A DNA stretch of 64,000 nt from Leuctra nigra. Taxonomy: Eukaryota > Arthropoda > Insecta > Plecoptera > Leuctridae. Every line of letters starts with the position of its first letter. Within the stretch, counting starts at the first letter, position 1. Below the pieces are notes generated by a model. That model did no database searches and was not told the DNA's origin. It was given only the letters and a program-made list of their open reading frames with translations. Below are positions 1 through 13,700 of this stretch, one piece after another. Location: assembly GCA_934045905.1 (NCBI GenBank), contig OW203762.1, forward strand, positions 20,306,345 through 20,370,344. Reading direction: 5' to 3'. Made by a program: the position numbers and the translations under genes.

Positions 1-1657
1 ATTTAACGTAGACGTCAGTTTCTACAGCGGGACGCAGGACTCTTAATTTTAGTACCTACCTCTGTAACCGATTGTCAAAAGCAGTCGCCCTTTAAAATAG
101 ATACGAATCTTTTTGTTCTGAAGGAAGATTACCTTCATTATGATAAAAAAAATATTTTTATAAAATTACAAATCTAATTAAAAAAGCTTCGAGACGTCGT
201 GACGCCGAGTGGGCAGAGGGAGCGGGGGAGGGGGAGGGGGGGCTGAATACAGAGATGTGTGAAGCTGGGAGCAGGATGAATTGAAGAGAAACCCGCTCGC
301 TAATCCACCTGAGAGTGAATTCACGCCAAACTAATCAAATTCCCCCACAACTTGAACACTTAGCGGCGATCGAAGTTTACAAGTTTGTATTTTACAAGGC
401 TTGTAACGAAGTTCCCAATATCTACTCACTCATTTTCAGGAGGAGATCCGACAAAATCTACTATTCTGTCTTGAGATAATTATTCCGGTTCTCACTTTCA
501 TCATGTTTTATTCATTTATCATGCAATCAATTACCATTTAGAAACCATTTATACGACTGAACGCCTTTCAGACTAATTAACCGTGAATCTATATTCAGTA
601 TTCATCAAAGAAACTGAAAATTTCGTTAAAAAATGTGCTAATGTAAATTAAAATTCAAATTGAACTCCTGAGACGTATTTTTCGAAAAATCTTCTCGAAA
701 TTCTCTTCGAAAAATGATATCTCGCAAGTGAATGAAATTCCCTGACGGCCTGTAGTTCTGAATACGAAGGAATTGTGTTGAAGTGTATCAACAGTTGAGG
801 TGTAGTCTCTACTTGTTAGCAAGTTTCACCCTCTCTAAGTTGTACCAACCAACTCTATTGAAGCGAACTCTACTTGCATGCAAAGCAGGATTTCCGTCAA
901 GGACCGATGAAAGAAAAACTTTGAGCCCCTAAGGAATATTTAAGCTGGTCGTGGATGAAATTAATTTCTATTAGGTATTCTTATCAAGTATCGATATTAA
1001 TTTATCTTCATATTTTAGACAAAATGTTTGTTTTCGTCCTAATTTTGAAAAATAATACCTTTCTCTCTGATGATATACATTTTGTATTGCTCCCACTTCT
1101 AAATAATGAGAATAATTCAGCAATAACATCATTCAAACCAAATGAAATATCTAAATCTGTATACGGATATAGTAAAGTACATAAGTAGAGAGTAGAGTAG
1201 TTTAAAACGCTAATTGGAAATATTTGTGTCCTTAATATTTGTACCGCGAAGGGAAGAAAATATTCTTCCAAAGGGTTTAATTTTCTGGGAAATGTATTTT
1301 AATTTAAGGAATGTTGAGGGTGAGTTGTTCAGAACACTTTGGTAACTGTCAAGTTGAAAAGAGCATAAATATCCTAAGATTTGTAGACTTCTTTTGTTGA
1401 TTATATTCCCCTTATCTATAGTCAGATATAGTACAGTAAAATAAAGATTTTAGGTATGTCTTTGATGTCTTTATTACGAAGAGGATTACATTTCATTGGA
1501 ATTTTGTCTACCATGTTTAATCCAAATACATCTCAAATTACGAATATTAAAAATACCATTGACATTTGAAGAATGCCATTGAAGAATCCCAATTTGTACA
1601 ATGCAATGCACAATTGCACAATGCATCCTTAATCTCCATATCTAGGAAAAACGTGCT
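1..1657. other. Upstream/intronic stretch without recognised gene
   Basis: No exon of a known family was recognised here. It lies 5' of the first visible nAChR exon and is most likely part of a long intron of that gene, because the N-terminal coding region (signal peptide and first extracellular strands) is absent from the window. A G-rich patch lies at about 219-242. Only short, unconvincing ORFs are present. Confidence 0.5.
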
Positions 1658-1755
1658 TATTTCCAGGACGAAAAGAATAAGATTATGACAATAAACTTGT
1701 GTCAACACGTCCTTATATTCTATTTCCAGGACGAAAAGAATCAGATTCTGACAAC
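1658..1755 (+). repeat. 63-bp tandem duplication of a 3' splice site plus exon start
   Basis: The string TATTTCCAGGACGAAAAGAA occurs at 1658 and again at 1721, exactly 63 bp apart. Each copy contains a pyrimidine tract, an AG and the first codons of an nAChR exon. The downstream copy gives the conserved exon start (DEKNQ, base 1730). The upstream acceptor would start the exon at 1667. The extra 63 nt are open in frame, so its use would add 21 residues without a stop. Confidence 0.8.
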
Positions 1756-4700
1756 GAACTGCTGGCTGACTCAGATCTGGACAGATCACCACTTGAAGTG
1801 GAACTCTTCCGACTTTGCTGGAATTAAAGTGATAAGAGTTCCATATCAACAGGTGTGGCGACCCGACTCCATCCTCTACAACAAGTAAGTGTCGTCCTTT
1901 CACCATTTATCATTCACACATTGTGAGCTGCGCTTCCTTTGTTGAGCTTTCTCCCGGCGTGGCATCCGCAATCAGAAACTTACAAAAGAAGCTATACATT
2001 CAAGTGAGCGTGTCAAAGGAAATGCGGAAATACATAAATCAGCATTATAATTTATGAGCTTTACAAAAGTTATAATTTTAATTTGTGTTATAATTCATAA
2101 AATATACTACTTTCTGAGGGGATAACGTCTACTCTTCCTTTTCGGGCAAAGAGAAGTGTGATGAGATTTAATTCAAGCAGATTTGTAAAATTAAAAGCGA
2201 AAACTCCTCTGTTTAAACCTGTCAACTTTAACATTTTCATTCATGAAAATCAAAATCAAATTGCATTTGAGATTTTGGCGGGAAAAATTGCATTGTCGTA
2301 TTTCATAAAATGTGACATCATTTCAATGTATCCAACAATGGTGTTACCATAGAGATGACTTGTTGCCATGGCACTGTGTCACTGAAAATTTGACTATTTT
2401 AAAATTATAAGTTTTGTAATCAATTCCTTGACCACTAGTAATCCCAAAACTAATAACATTTCTACGTTCAAGTACATCTTAACTTTCATAATATCACCGT
2501 TATTATAACTTATAATTTACACTACACTTTAGTATTACAATATAATTTGATTATGTAAAGAGGTACCTATACTAGGTACTCAACAAGAAAATTGTCGCTG
2601 GATGCTGCAAATGTGTTAGGTGTATCATCAACACATCAATCCGAAATACAAATCAATGTTCAGTTTTTTGACCAAATTCATGAACTCAAAATGAAAAACC
2701 ACAATACAACTCGATATGATTTTGGCGTTCCTCCTCAGTCACGTCAAGGGCTCGTTCGCTCTGTCATCTTCTCTCACCAAGTGGTGCCAATCCTTTATCC
2801 GATTTCCACACTCTAATCTTTGCTGCACATTCATGCGATCACATAATGGTCCTTGTGATCAATATCTGATGGTTTATACGTGCTGTAGAAATAATCAAAA
2901 ACCCCAGTTGGTTGAGTTGCGTGCTCTCAGAATTCTCCGCGAAGAGATCTCGCAATATTCGGAGATAACTTATTGTGTGGAGGCTGGATAAGATTCTCGT
3001 GGACCAGAGAAGGATTCTTTTCACGGGAGATTCGATCATGCGAAGTCGCCGAATCGGATGATTACTGCCACGCTAGTTGGGAAGTAATATTGATTGTGCA
3101 GACTTCGAGCCACAGGCTCAACTCTAGAAGAAATATCAGGACAAATTGTAATTTTGGAATTCGAATTTGTGCCTTCAGGACCGCAATTTTAAGTCTCTTT
3201 TAACTCTTCCATAATCTTATCAGTTTGGAACTTCTAAACAATACAGCTTTGTAAACAATACGAGGATTTGCCATCTTCTTCGTAAGCGTAGCGAGTGTCG
3301 CCAATCAAAACTTATGGCTCAAAACTCTGTTTTATTTTGTCTGTGTGGTTCTTTCGTATTACACAATCATGTAATATCCATGTAATATTGATTGTGCAGA
3401 CTTCGAGCCACAGGCTCAACTCTAGAAGAAATATCAGGACAAATTGTAATTTTGGAATTCGAATTTGTGCCTTCAGGACCGCAATTTTAAGTCTCTTTTT
3501 ACTCTTCCATAATCTTATCAGTTTGGAACTTCTAAACAATACAGCTTTGTAAACAATACGAGGATTTGCCATCTTCTTCGTAAGGGTAGCGAGTGTCGCC
3601 AATCAAAACTTATGGCTCAAAACTCTGTTTTATTTTGTCTGTGTGGTTCTTTCGTATTACACAATCATGTAAAAGACCGTCAATTTATAACATTACTATC
3701 CATATTGTCTCCTAATTGATTTCGAGCAAAATCGGTCTCTTTGTTTCACCATAAAATTTATTTACATTTTATTCTCCGTTTTCCTGATGAATAATCTGAA
3801 AGAAAAGTTGTGATCAAGGTCCATGCATTTCGAAGACTCTCTTATAAACGCGTTCACTGAGCGTTTTCCTATTATTAAGTTTTTCCACATAGGTTTTTCG
3901 GAAGTGATTTAAAAGTTGCCGAAATATTGTCTATCGTGCGCCGCTGCTTCTCCACCATTAAACGTAAACGTCTTTTCAATAAATCGAATCGCGGTATCTG
4001 GGCCAATCTGCACCCGCTATATTAAGAGTCTCGTGATGACAAAAGACTTCCTCGCAATACCGGGAAGAGAAATGAGCTGAGCTGTCAACTAATAGGGGCT
4101 CGCGTAAACATTCGCTCCGAAGTTTCACTCCAGACTCGATGAGTCGATATTACAATCTCGTTTAGCTGCTCAAGAGAGAATTTCGACTTGAACAAACTTC
4201 CCATATTAATTATATTATATTTATTACGAGGAAAACTGAGTAAAAGAATCTACATCTTGAAACTAATTGGAGGCAAGAATGTGTTAGCTTTTATAAATCA
4301 CTTAGATAATTTTTTACTTTTTATGGGAAGCAAATCTAACTTATTTTAACAGGGACATTGCAAACAGGTGTAAAATGTAGTATAATTGTATTTAGGGCAG
4401 GTTTTCAATACTCTGTTAAGTCAGTTGTTAAGTTTTATTCAGTCGTCAGAATGGCATTGGTTGCTGCCATGGCAACCATTTCATTTCATTTCATTTCTTT
4501 ATTGTTAGTTACAATGATAAGGGCCGGTCTTTCAATACTCTGCTAAAGTCTCAATTAGCTCGTAGCAGTTAGTTAGTACAAAACTCTGTCTTTCAATTGG
4601 TTGTTGCCATGACAATACAGTCCTAATCAACCGTTTAAAAGGTATCATAGTATTGAAAGACTGGCCCTAACTGTTTTAACAATATATCAAAAATGTATAA

Positions 4701-7700
4701 CCTAACTAATACCCATACAATATTTTAAATTACATATTTTAAATAACAACTAATCAACTGTTTACAGCTAGCAAAGATTTGAAAAACCAGTCCTTAGGAC
4801 CAGTCTTTCAATACTCTGCTAACTTTTAAACGGTTGATTAGGACTGTACTGTCATGGCAACAACCAATTGAAATACAGAGTCTAGTACTAACTACCTGTT
4901 AACAGCTAATTGAGACTTTAGCAGAATATTGAAAGACCGGCCCTTAGTCATCCATTAAAATTTACCAAATCAAATAAATAACATTCATCTCAACTATAAA
5001 TCCGAACACATTCTTCCTAGAATGTTACAAGTAAAACACATTAACCCACAAAACATTTGCACTACAGAACATTCGAATCTGCTGCACAATCCAGAATTTA
5101 TGTTTTCAAGTTTTGCACTAACAGTGCTTGAGCGGTTAAACAAGTTTGCTAATAGTTGACGTTTGCTCCAGATGAAGTAAAATTAAGGTAGTAAAAAGTA
5201 TGGACGTTCCAGAAATAGGTTTCTTGTTGGCGACGCATAGCTACAATTGGATTAGTTCGCAACATTGAAATTTACGAGCGATCAATTGGTGTGCGGTGCA
5301 CCAGCTTCTTTGGTAATAAATTGTCTCGCCAACAAATAGACCACGATGTCGAGGAAATCTTAAAGAGTTCGGGAGCAGATGTGTCTGACATATCAGAATA
5401 AAACATTAAAGTACATTCAAGTTAACAAGCATAGCTAATTACAAATTCTTGAGGCTAATTTGTAATTAGCCAAGAATCGAACATGGAAATGCAGCGAAGC
5501 GAGATGCACGTGACTTGCAATGCAGTTTCGGGATTTCGATTACCCGAAAAATATATATTTTATGACTTCGAAATTACAGATCCAATGTTTAAATGACTTA
5601 ATTGCTGTAAATCATTTTTCAAACGACCAAGAGACAGTTTTAAGCTCTTTTTTTCGCCGCCTTTACTCGTATGTATTCGGGTTTTTAAACTAATAAATGC
5701 ACAAAATGGTTACTCTAATCCCTAAATAAAAGAAAAATAACTTTCATTTCATCATAGAGGTAAGTCATGTTGTATTGTATTTTCTTATGGGTGTAATAGA
5801 GATTGTAAATCCAGTTCCATAACACTGAATAATATTCCTATTGTAATATCAGCTTTGAAGGTTTTGAAAGTATCAGTTGGCTGTGAAACAACTTTATTCA
5901 TCATATCCTAAAATAACACGTTAGAAGCCGGGTAGCGTCCCGCAAGTTGTCTTAATTCATACAACTACGTCACTACAGTGGAGTTACATTTGACGCGTAT
6001 ATTCAAATCCAAATTACTACATTTTAAATAAATAATTTGACTATCACTAACTCGTTACTAAAAAAAAGTTAGAAGAGACCTTTAATCTGAAACACTTGAT
6101 TTGAGCATAAATTTGTAAACTTATTGCGGAGAGCAACCCAATACTTTCATCGCCACCCCCAAACACACGCTGAGAAGCTCAGTTGAAAAAGTTGTAAAAG
6201 CAAAAGTTCAATCCTCAATTTGCCTCTAGGTCTTCAGAGATTCCGTCATCAAAATCATATTTATAGATCTCGGAATCTCAGGGGGCTTAAAGCGTTCCGA
6301 TGGAAATAATACACATCAAATCAAATATTCAGCTTACGTATGTCAATTTATATGTTTTTAAATGATTCACCTACATGAAGGTTGCTGGGAAAACTTCAAT
6401 ATTTTGCGCAATTTCATAACTCATTTGATAAATTTTTCCTCAATATACACTTTACATTGCTGTACTAATCAACATCTTCTAATGACTCCTCTCATCTACG
6501 AGGAATATTATCCAAATCGCATAGATCCCAGGTACATTATTACGCCAGGGGTGGTTCAAAAAGTTTAGTAATAGTTTGGTAGAAGAGATATTTGTAATAT
6601 TAGTGTAACGGAATAAAGTTATGCCTGTACTATAGGGTTGAAAACTTTTGTGAATTTGGCCCCCGAGGAAGAAACAGTCTGCCGTGGAGAAATCGTCTTA
6701 GTCTTCATCCATACCAAGACAAGTACTTTAAACAGTACAAGCCTACACTCTATGTAAAATATGAGCCCGGATCAAGTTACATCTGCTCTTGACAAGTTGC
6801 TCATGAGCCAAGTTACCCGAGTTGCAGAAACATTGTCGAAGAATATTTTAGCTCAAACATTAGCAACCCAACTTGTACGAGTATTCGTCTCGTCTAGAGT
6901 TACCATCTCGGCTTTAGCTCGGTTTTGTGCCGTAACTCACTAGGAAAACGCTCAGTGCAATGCGTTGATGAGCGAGCACCGGTAAGTGCGAATTCTCGAA
7001 CCGGAATTCCTTACCAAACGCACAGAAAAAAACATACATATTGATTTGAAAGATGATCCACTCAATCAACATAAAGTATCTGTTTTTCATTCAAACTTGA
7101 AAATAGCATGTTGGCACCTAAAGCAAATCAGATTCAGTTGCAGTGGAAAACATTCATTTCGATACTTCATTTCTGACAGATATTAAAAATGTCAATAAGT
7201 GCATTGTTTCTATACTTTTTTGATTGATTGGGCTGTTTTTGATTGGTTGTAACTCATGACATCTTTTGTTCAACTCTGTGTTCAGCGCCGACTCTCAGTA
7301 CAACTCCGCCGTGATCAACACTTACGTGATCGTGAGCAGCTCCGGCGAGGTCGTGTGTTGTAACTCATGACATCTTGTGTTCAACTCTGTGTTCAGCGCC
7401 GACTCCCAGTACAACTCCGCCGTGATCAACACTTACGTGATCGTGAGCAGCTCCAGCGAGGTCGTGTGTTGTAACTCATGACATCTTGTGTTCAACTCTG
7501 TGTTCAGCGCCGACTCCCAGTACAACTCCGCCGTGATCAACACTAACGTGATCGTGAGCAGCTCCGGCGAGGTCGTGTGTTGTAACTCATGACATCTTGT
7601 GTTCAACTCTGTGTTCAGCGCCGACTCTCAGTACAACTCCGCCGTGATCAACACTAACGTGATCGTGAGCAGCTCCAGCGAGGTCGTGTGTTGTAACTCA

Positions 7701-10700
7701 TGACATCTTGTGTTCAACTCTGTGTTCAGCGCCGACTCCCAGTACAACTCCGCCGTGATCAACACTTACGTGATCGTGAGCAGCTCCGGCGAGGTCGTGT
7801 GTTGTAACTCATGACATCTTGTGTTCAACTCTGTGTTCAGCGCCGACTTTCAGTACAACTCCGCCGTGATCAACACTAACGTGATCGTGAGCAGCTCCGG
7901 CGAGGTCGTGTGTTGTAACTCATGACATCTTGTGTTCAACTCTGTGTTCAGCGCCGACTCCCAGTACAACTCCGCCGTGATCAACACTAACGTGATCGTG
8001 AGCAGCTCCGGCGAGGTCGTGTGTTGTAACTCATGACATCTTGTGTTCAACTTTTGTGTTTAGCGCCGACTCTCAGTACAACTCCGCCGTGATCAACACT
8101 AACGTGATCGTGAGCAGCTCCGGCGAGGTCGTGTGTTGTAACTCATGACATCTTGTGTTCAACTCTGTGTTCAGCGCCGACTCCCAGTACAACTCCGCCG
8201 TGATCAACACTAACGTGATCGTGAGCAGCTCCGGCGAGGTCGTGTGTTGTAACTCATGACATCTTGTGTTCAACTCTGTGTTCAGCGCCGACTTTCAGTA
8301 CAACTCCGCCGTGATCAACACTAACGTGATCGTAGCAGCTCCGGCGAGGTCGTGTGTTGTAACTCATGACATCTTGTGTTCAACTCTGTGTTCAGCGCCG
8401 ACTCCCAGTACAACTCCGCCGTGATCAACACTAACGTGATCGTGAGCAGCTCCGGCGAGGTCGTCTGGCTGAGTCACGGCATCTTCCGATCCTCGTGTGA
8501 CATCAACGTCGAGTACTTCCCGTTCGACGTGCAGAGCTGCAACTTGAAGTGGGCGTCGTGGACGTACGACGGCTATCAGGTCTATCCGATATGCATACAA
8601 TTTGGATTAAAATTATCCATTTAGTTTCAGATGTGTTTGGTCCTTTTTTATCTTTAGTGATGTTGAACGTCACACTATTTTGCATGATTATGATGATTAT
8701 GATGATGATAGGGAGATGTTTATGAAGAACATTGCTCCTCGTCTGAGGGAAACCATGAAACACTCTGTAAAGAAGGACGACCGCAGGAATCGAGTCTTAA
8801 AGTGAAACCGAAGTATTAATGATTTCACGCTTTCAGGCCAGTTGACTGAGCCAACTTGCTCTATATAGTTATGTTTTGATTTACTTATGGCAACGCAACG
8901 TCAAACAGAATATCGTTTAAATCAGCCTGATTTATAATATTTATGTTTCATGTCAAACAATCGCCACAGTTTTAGGAATCAATAATGTATTTAAAAATAG
9001 AACAGTCATAATATGTAAAAACTGAAATTTTAATACTTGAATCACATATTTTAACAAAACACATTGATACAAAGGTTCTAATAACAATGTTTTAACAAAA
9101 CTTGAATCTCTCTGGGTTTAGAGAGTGGCGTAAAAAGCCTTGCATTGTTTTCAGCCATGATTGCTTCTTCTCTGCCAAGCTCTAGATTTCCCTCCAAGCT
9201 CGGATTGTCCTTCTACACACAATGATTTCATGCTTTTTGCTAACAGTCTTCCAGGAAAAAGTGAGTTAAGTTGATGGTATAGTACTTTCACGCCAAATAC
9301 AACATTTGTTATATGATAAATGAAAAATAATAAAAACGTGAATAGTTTTTAGATGATTTGCAACCCACGCAAAACCAGTCTCATTATACAAATAATAATT
9401 AAAGAGGTCATATCATTAGCATAAAGAGAAATATTTAAACTGAAACCGTAGCATTAATGATCTCACTCCAAAGTGTAAGTGACGTAAAATAAAATGTAAA
9501 GTTGTTGGCGCCTGGATCGCCCGATATTAGCAGGCAGCGCGATCTCGAAACGTCATAATATCTGTTATTCTGCGTGAGATGAAACCACTCTGTGTGTCGT
9601 TAGTGATGTGTTCCCTTGACGACGACTTAATGCCTTCAGACAGATCAGGTGCGTCCATTAACAAAATGTGACTATTGTAGCGTTTTACAAATGGTGGCAG
9701 AAAGTGGGATTTTAGTATTTTCTCCGATTTTGTTATTTTTCATGTTTAAAAATAACTCTTTTTGAAAAAACTTTTCATTTAACATACCAAATGTACTCTT
9801 TAATATAAGTACTAAAATAGTTATAAGTAGAAAAGGTGGTTTATGATCATTATTTCATAATACTGCGCGTGTACGTGCAATCATGCGCGTTTTACAAATG
9901 GTGACAGAAAGTGGGATTTTAGTATTTTCTCCGATTTGTTATTTTTCATGTTTAAAAATAACTATTTTTGAAAAAACTTTTATTTTAACATACCAGTACT
10001 CTTTAATATAATTACTAAAATAAGTAGAAAAAGTGATTTATGATTATTATTTTATATTGCCGCACGTGTACGTACAATCACGGGCATAGTAGTTGACGGT
10101 GAACATCTAAGCTGAAGCTCAAATTACCGTCAATATTTGTTGAATGAAGAATGGTTATTAAGTAGATGATGGTTGGTTGATTTTTATAATCAAATCATAC
10201 ACCCCCACATGCTCGCCATCTGCTTTTACCTCTGAGTTGTCGTCTGTATAACCAAGGTTTAAAAAAAGGATTTGCAGTTACTTTATTTACCATAAAGCAA
10301 TCATGACAAGCTAAATATCAAGATAACTATCGATTTTTATTTTACGGTCCTAAAATGCACCAGATTGAAGTTACGACAGAGTTTCACAAAGTCCACGAAA
10401 GACAATATTATTTCTACTTTTAATTAAAAAAATGATATAAAGCTGAGACGATCCAATGGCATTTCCCATAAAAACAATTCGAGTTTTCTTTTCTATCTAA
10501 GAAAGCATCCGATTACTTTATCCAGAAAAAATAATGTGCGGAAAGACAATAAAAATAACGTCCGAACTCCGAATGGGGTAAAACAGCACCTGAAAAAATC
10601 AATTTAATATATCAATAATAACACACGCAGTTAAATCTGGCATTATATTGTGTTTAGTACTAAAATGTATAGGTAGTTCCACTTTAAAACCGTCTACCTT

Positions 10701-13700
10701 CAAGCACTATGTCACTTAGCCTTTCTTTCACAGAATCCCAAAGTGAAGCAACTAGACAAAAGGATAGACGACATTAATCGTCGTCTATGATCTGATGCAG
10801 GTCGAGGAGATATTGCAGAGTTTGACGTGGTATAATCTGTTGAAACCCTCTTGCTTAAACAATTAGACTCGGGAGAAGCTTTTCTTCAACGGCCACGTCT
10901 TTCTAGTGGGGGTGCTGTTAAAATAATGAGGCCTCATCGCTTTCTTCCCTCCTCTATAAAAAAAAATTGAATCTTATTTGAAATTCATTTCTCAGTCTCT
11001 CTTCTCTAACTGCTTCAGTAATGCGAGTGTCAAACAAAAACTCCCGGCGATGCGTTTTCTTGTCGTGAAAAAATGAAATCATCTCTTCCACGAGAAACAA
11101 AGAAACAAAAGTTTCCCAACAGAAGCGGATATACAATGCATACCAAACAGGACAAAGTTGAATTTTCATATGGATTAAAATAGCACCACGTGAAAATGAA
11201 AATGTCAAAAGTTTTCGTAAAGGAAAATCCGAGAATTCGCGATTGGGTTGAGATGGCATTGAGCAAAATATCGTGAAAAACATCAGCGGTAAGAGACGAA
11301 CGGAAACCAACGAGAGAGGGACGGGAAATTGAAATTACAGAACAGTCGCATGCAAAAAGAAGGATGGAGTCAAGTAAATAAATCCAGATAACTACAAAAT
11401 AAGTTGTACCTAAACTTTCGTGTATATAAATGTCTGGTGAAAGCTTCGAATCCATGTCAGAGAGGTATTAGTGCCGCAATCAACGGTTGCGGAATCAATA
11501 GAACTCTATGAACCAGAGTAGAGTTTACGCTAATGAAACAACTGAGAGATGCATCGAGTAGTGACTTTGAATAGAGCCGAGAGAGAACTCTCATGGGGAT
11601 TCAGGAGTCGCAAATAACGCCCAGTTGTGGGAGTAATATCCATCTCCTTCTTCTTCAAAAGCTTTGTCTCTTAAACTTGGCAGGATTTAATGCGTTTTTT
11701 CTTAATTACTAGTCGGATATATTGAAACAAATGGAACACGCAGCTGGGTCTGTGAATTTGTCTTGGTCAATCCACATCAGAGTTTCTACAAAGAAAAGTC
11801 GGTGCAGAGTTGAGAAAAGCAATCTTATAAAAGAGTAGCTGAAAGATTTTGTGTTGATGATTTAGAACTCCACCATCATCAATGATCATAGAAAGACTTG
11901 TCGGGAGTGTGAATTTGTATTGGTAACAGGAAACTATTCTTTCCTAGTTCCGAACGAACTATTCTTGCCTACTAAGTTCAAGTAAACTTATTTAATAACA
12001 CGCCATCGGAAGCACTGATTTCTCTTGTGTTCTCATCACAGTTGGACTTGGTGAAGCAGACTGAAGAAGGAGATGTCAGCAACTATCAAGCTAACGGGGA
12101 ATTCGATCTGGTCAGCTTCGACGCCGTCAAGCACGTCGAGTACTACTCCTGTTGTCCAGAACCTTATCCAGACATCACATTCACGATACGCTTGCGACGA
12201 AGACCGATGTTCTACGTGTTTAATCTTATACTTCCGTGTATGCTGATCAATGGAATCGGTGAGTAAACCGATAATGCGCTTCGGTTTCGGTGTTAAGTCT
12301 TAGTAATAGCGCTATTGCTGAGCACAAAGAAACCTAATTAAAACTTGACACCAAACCGTTCTGCATTATTCAATAAAGTCTTAAGAAGGTATTAAGATCT
12401 TTGGCGGAAACCAAATTGCTCTCAATTATTAATATCGTATACTCTGTATGGAAAATTACTCGTATAGGGAATAAACCAAACAATTGGATAGCAAGTTTGA
12501 AATTACTAATCGTACATCTTAAAATTAATAGCACGTTGAAAGGCAATTAAATTTAAGAGTTTCATTATATTCTTATGTTTCATTTTATAACGGAACATGG
12601 AAATAACAAAATCAAACTCAAACTTGTTCTATGATGTTGTTTTATTACGAACAGTTCCGCAAGTAAATTTAAATTGAATTGAATTGAAAGATAAACGAAA
12701 CTTGCAAGAATTTCTGAGAAACGGAGATCAAACTGTTGACACATAAAAGCATTGCGTCCCAGATTACGCGCATTGAAATTCTGAACTGCTACTCCAATTC
12801 AGTATGTTTTGGGTCATCTTGATAAAAACAAACTAATCAACGGAAGCAATTAGAACAAACGGGCAGTTTTGGAATGACCCTACAAACACAGAAAGCTGCC
12901 CCCTGAGACGCAGTTAAACCACGCTCTGCAATTATTCGCGACATTCGACCAACTAATTATCACGTTCATGAAGTTTGTCAATTAATTAAACAACTGTGTT
13001 TAAAGTTGAATTGTTATAGGAAAAGTAATGGCTACATTCAAGCAGTTCGCAATTCCTAAAACGTATGTTTTATTTCTACTGTACTTATTGTAAAAGCTAA
13101 CGCGTGTTTTTGATTTATAAAAATATGAAACAAAGGATCTGCGCTTGGGATTTCCTACGGTTAAAGAGGTGAATGTGGTTTTATAGTCCCTCGGCGAAAT
13201 ATACAGTCTAACAATTGAGTTACTGATGTAAAAATGAGATAACGCACGAAATTCACGTAGTAGTAGGTCTGTAAGTAGGTACTTAGTGAGTTAGGAACGT
13301 AATTCTCTGGAAAAAAATATTAAGTGACAATTTAATGAAATTTGCAGCACTCCTCGTGTTTTACGTCCCCTCCGAGTCCGGCGAAAAAGTCACCCTTGGA
13401 ATCTCTGCTCTGCTTTCTATGACCGTTTTTCTAATGACAATCCGAGAGAGTCTACCGCCCACAGAAAAGACTCCTCTTATAAGTAAGTATACTGCTTTCT
13501 TAGAGGCAACACAAGATGCATGGAATTGCATTGTTTCTCACAAACCCTTGGAAGATTTCTTTGTGTAATGCATGGACGCGTATTGTCATGTATTATTATA
13601 AAACGGTTCCCTAGATTTATGAACTGAGAAGTTTAGAGCATGGTGGTTTGATTTAACATCCCTGGAATTAATTTGCTGACTACATAATATACAAAATGCA

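Larger units (their letters stand above)
1885..7246 (+). other. nAChR intron (first part), repeat-bearing, no gene seen
   Basis: This is the intron between the exons ending at 1884 and starting at 8396. It holds a 298-bp tandem duplication, a pair of inverted MITEs and unremarkable AT-rich sequence. No independent coding exon was recognised. Confidence 0.6.

Noticed and set aside
1008..1271. Small ORFs on both strands near 955-1271
   Set aside because: AT-rich, overlapping on opposite strands, no family resemblance; treated as intronic noise.
7247..8464. CRISPR-like or satellite array
   Set aside because: Units are contiguous 111-bp repeats without variable spacers, and each contains the start of a conserved nAChR exon with its splice acceptor. 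The genome is eukaryotic.
11030..11455. 141-codon antisense open frame inside an nAChR intron
   Set aside because: No recognisable domain, no splice or promoter context, and hydrophobic composition typical of random AT-rich translation.
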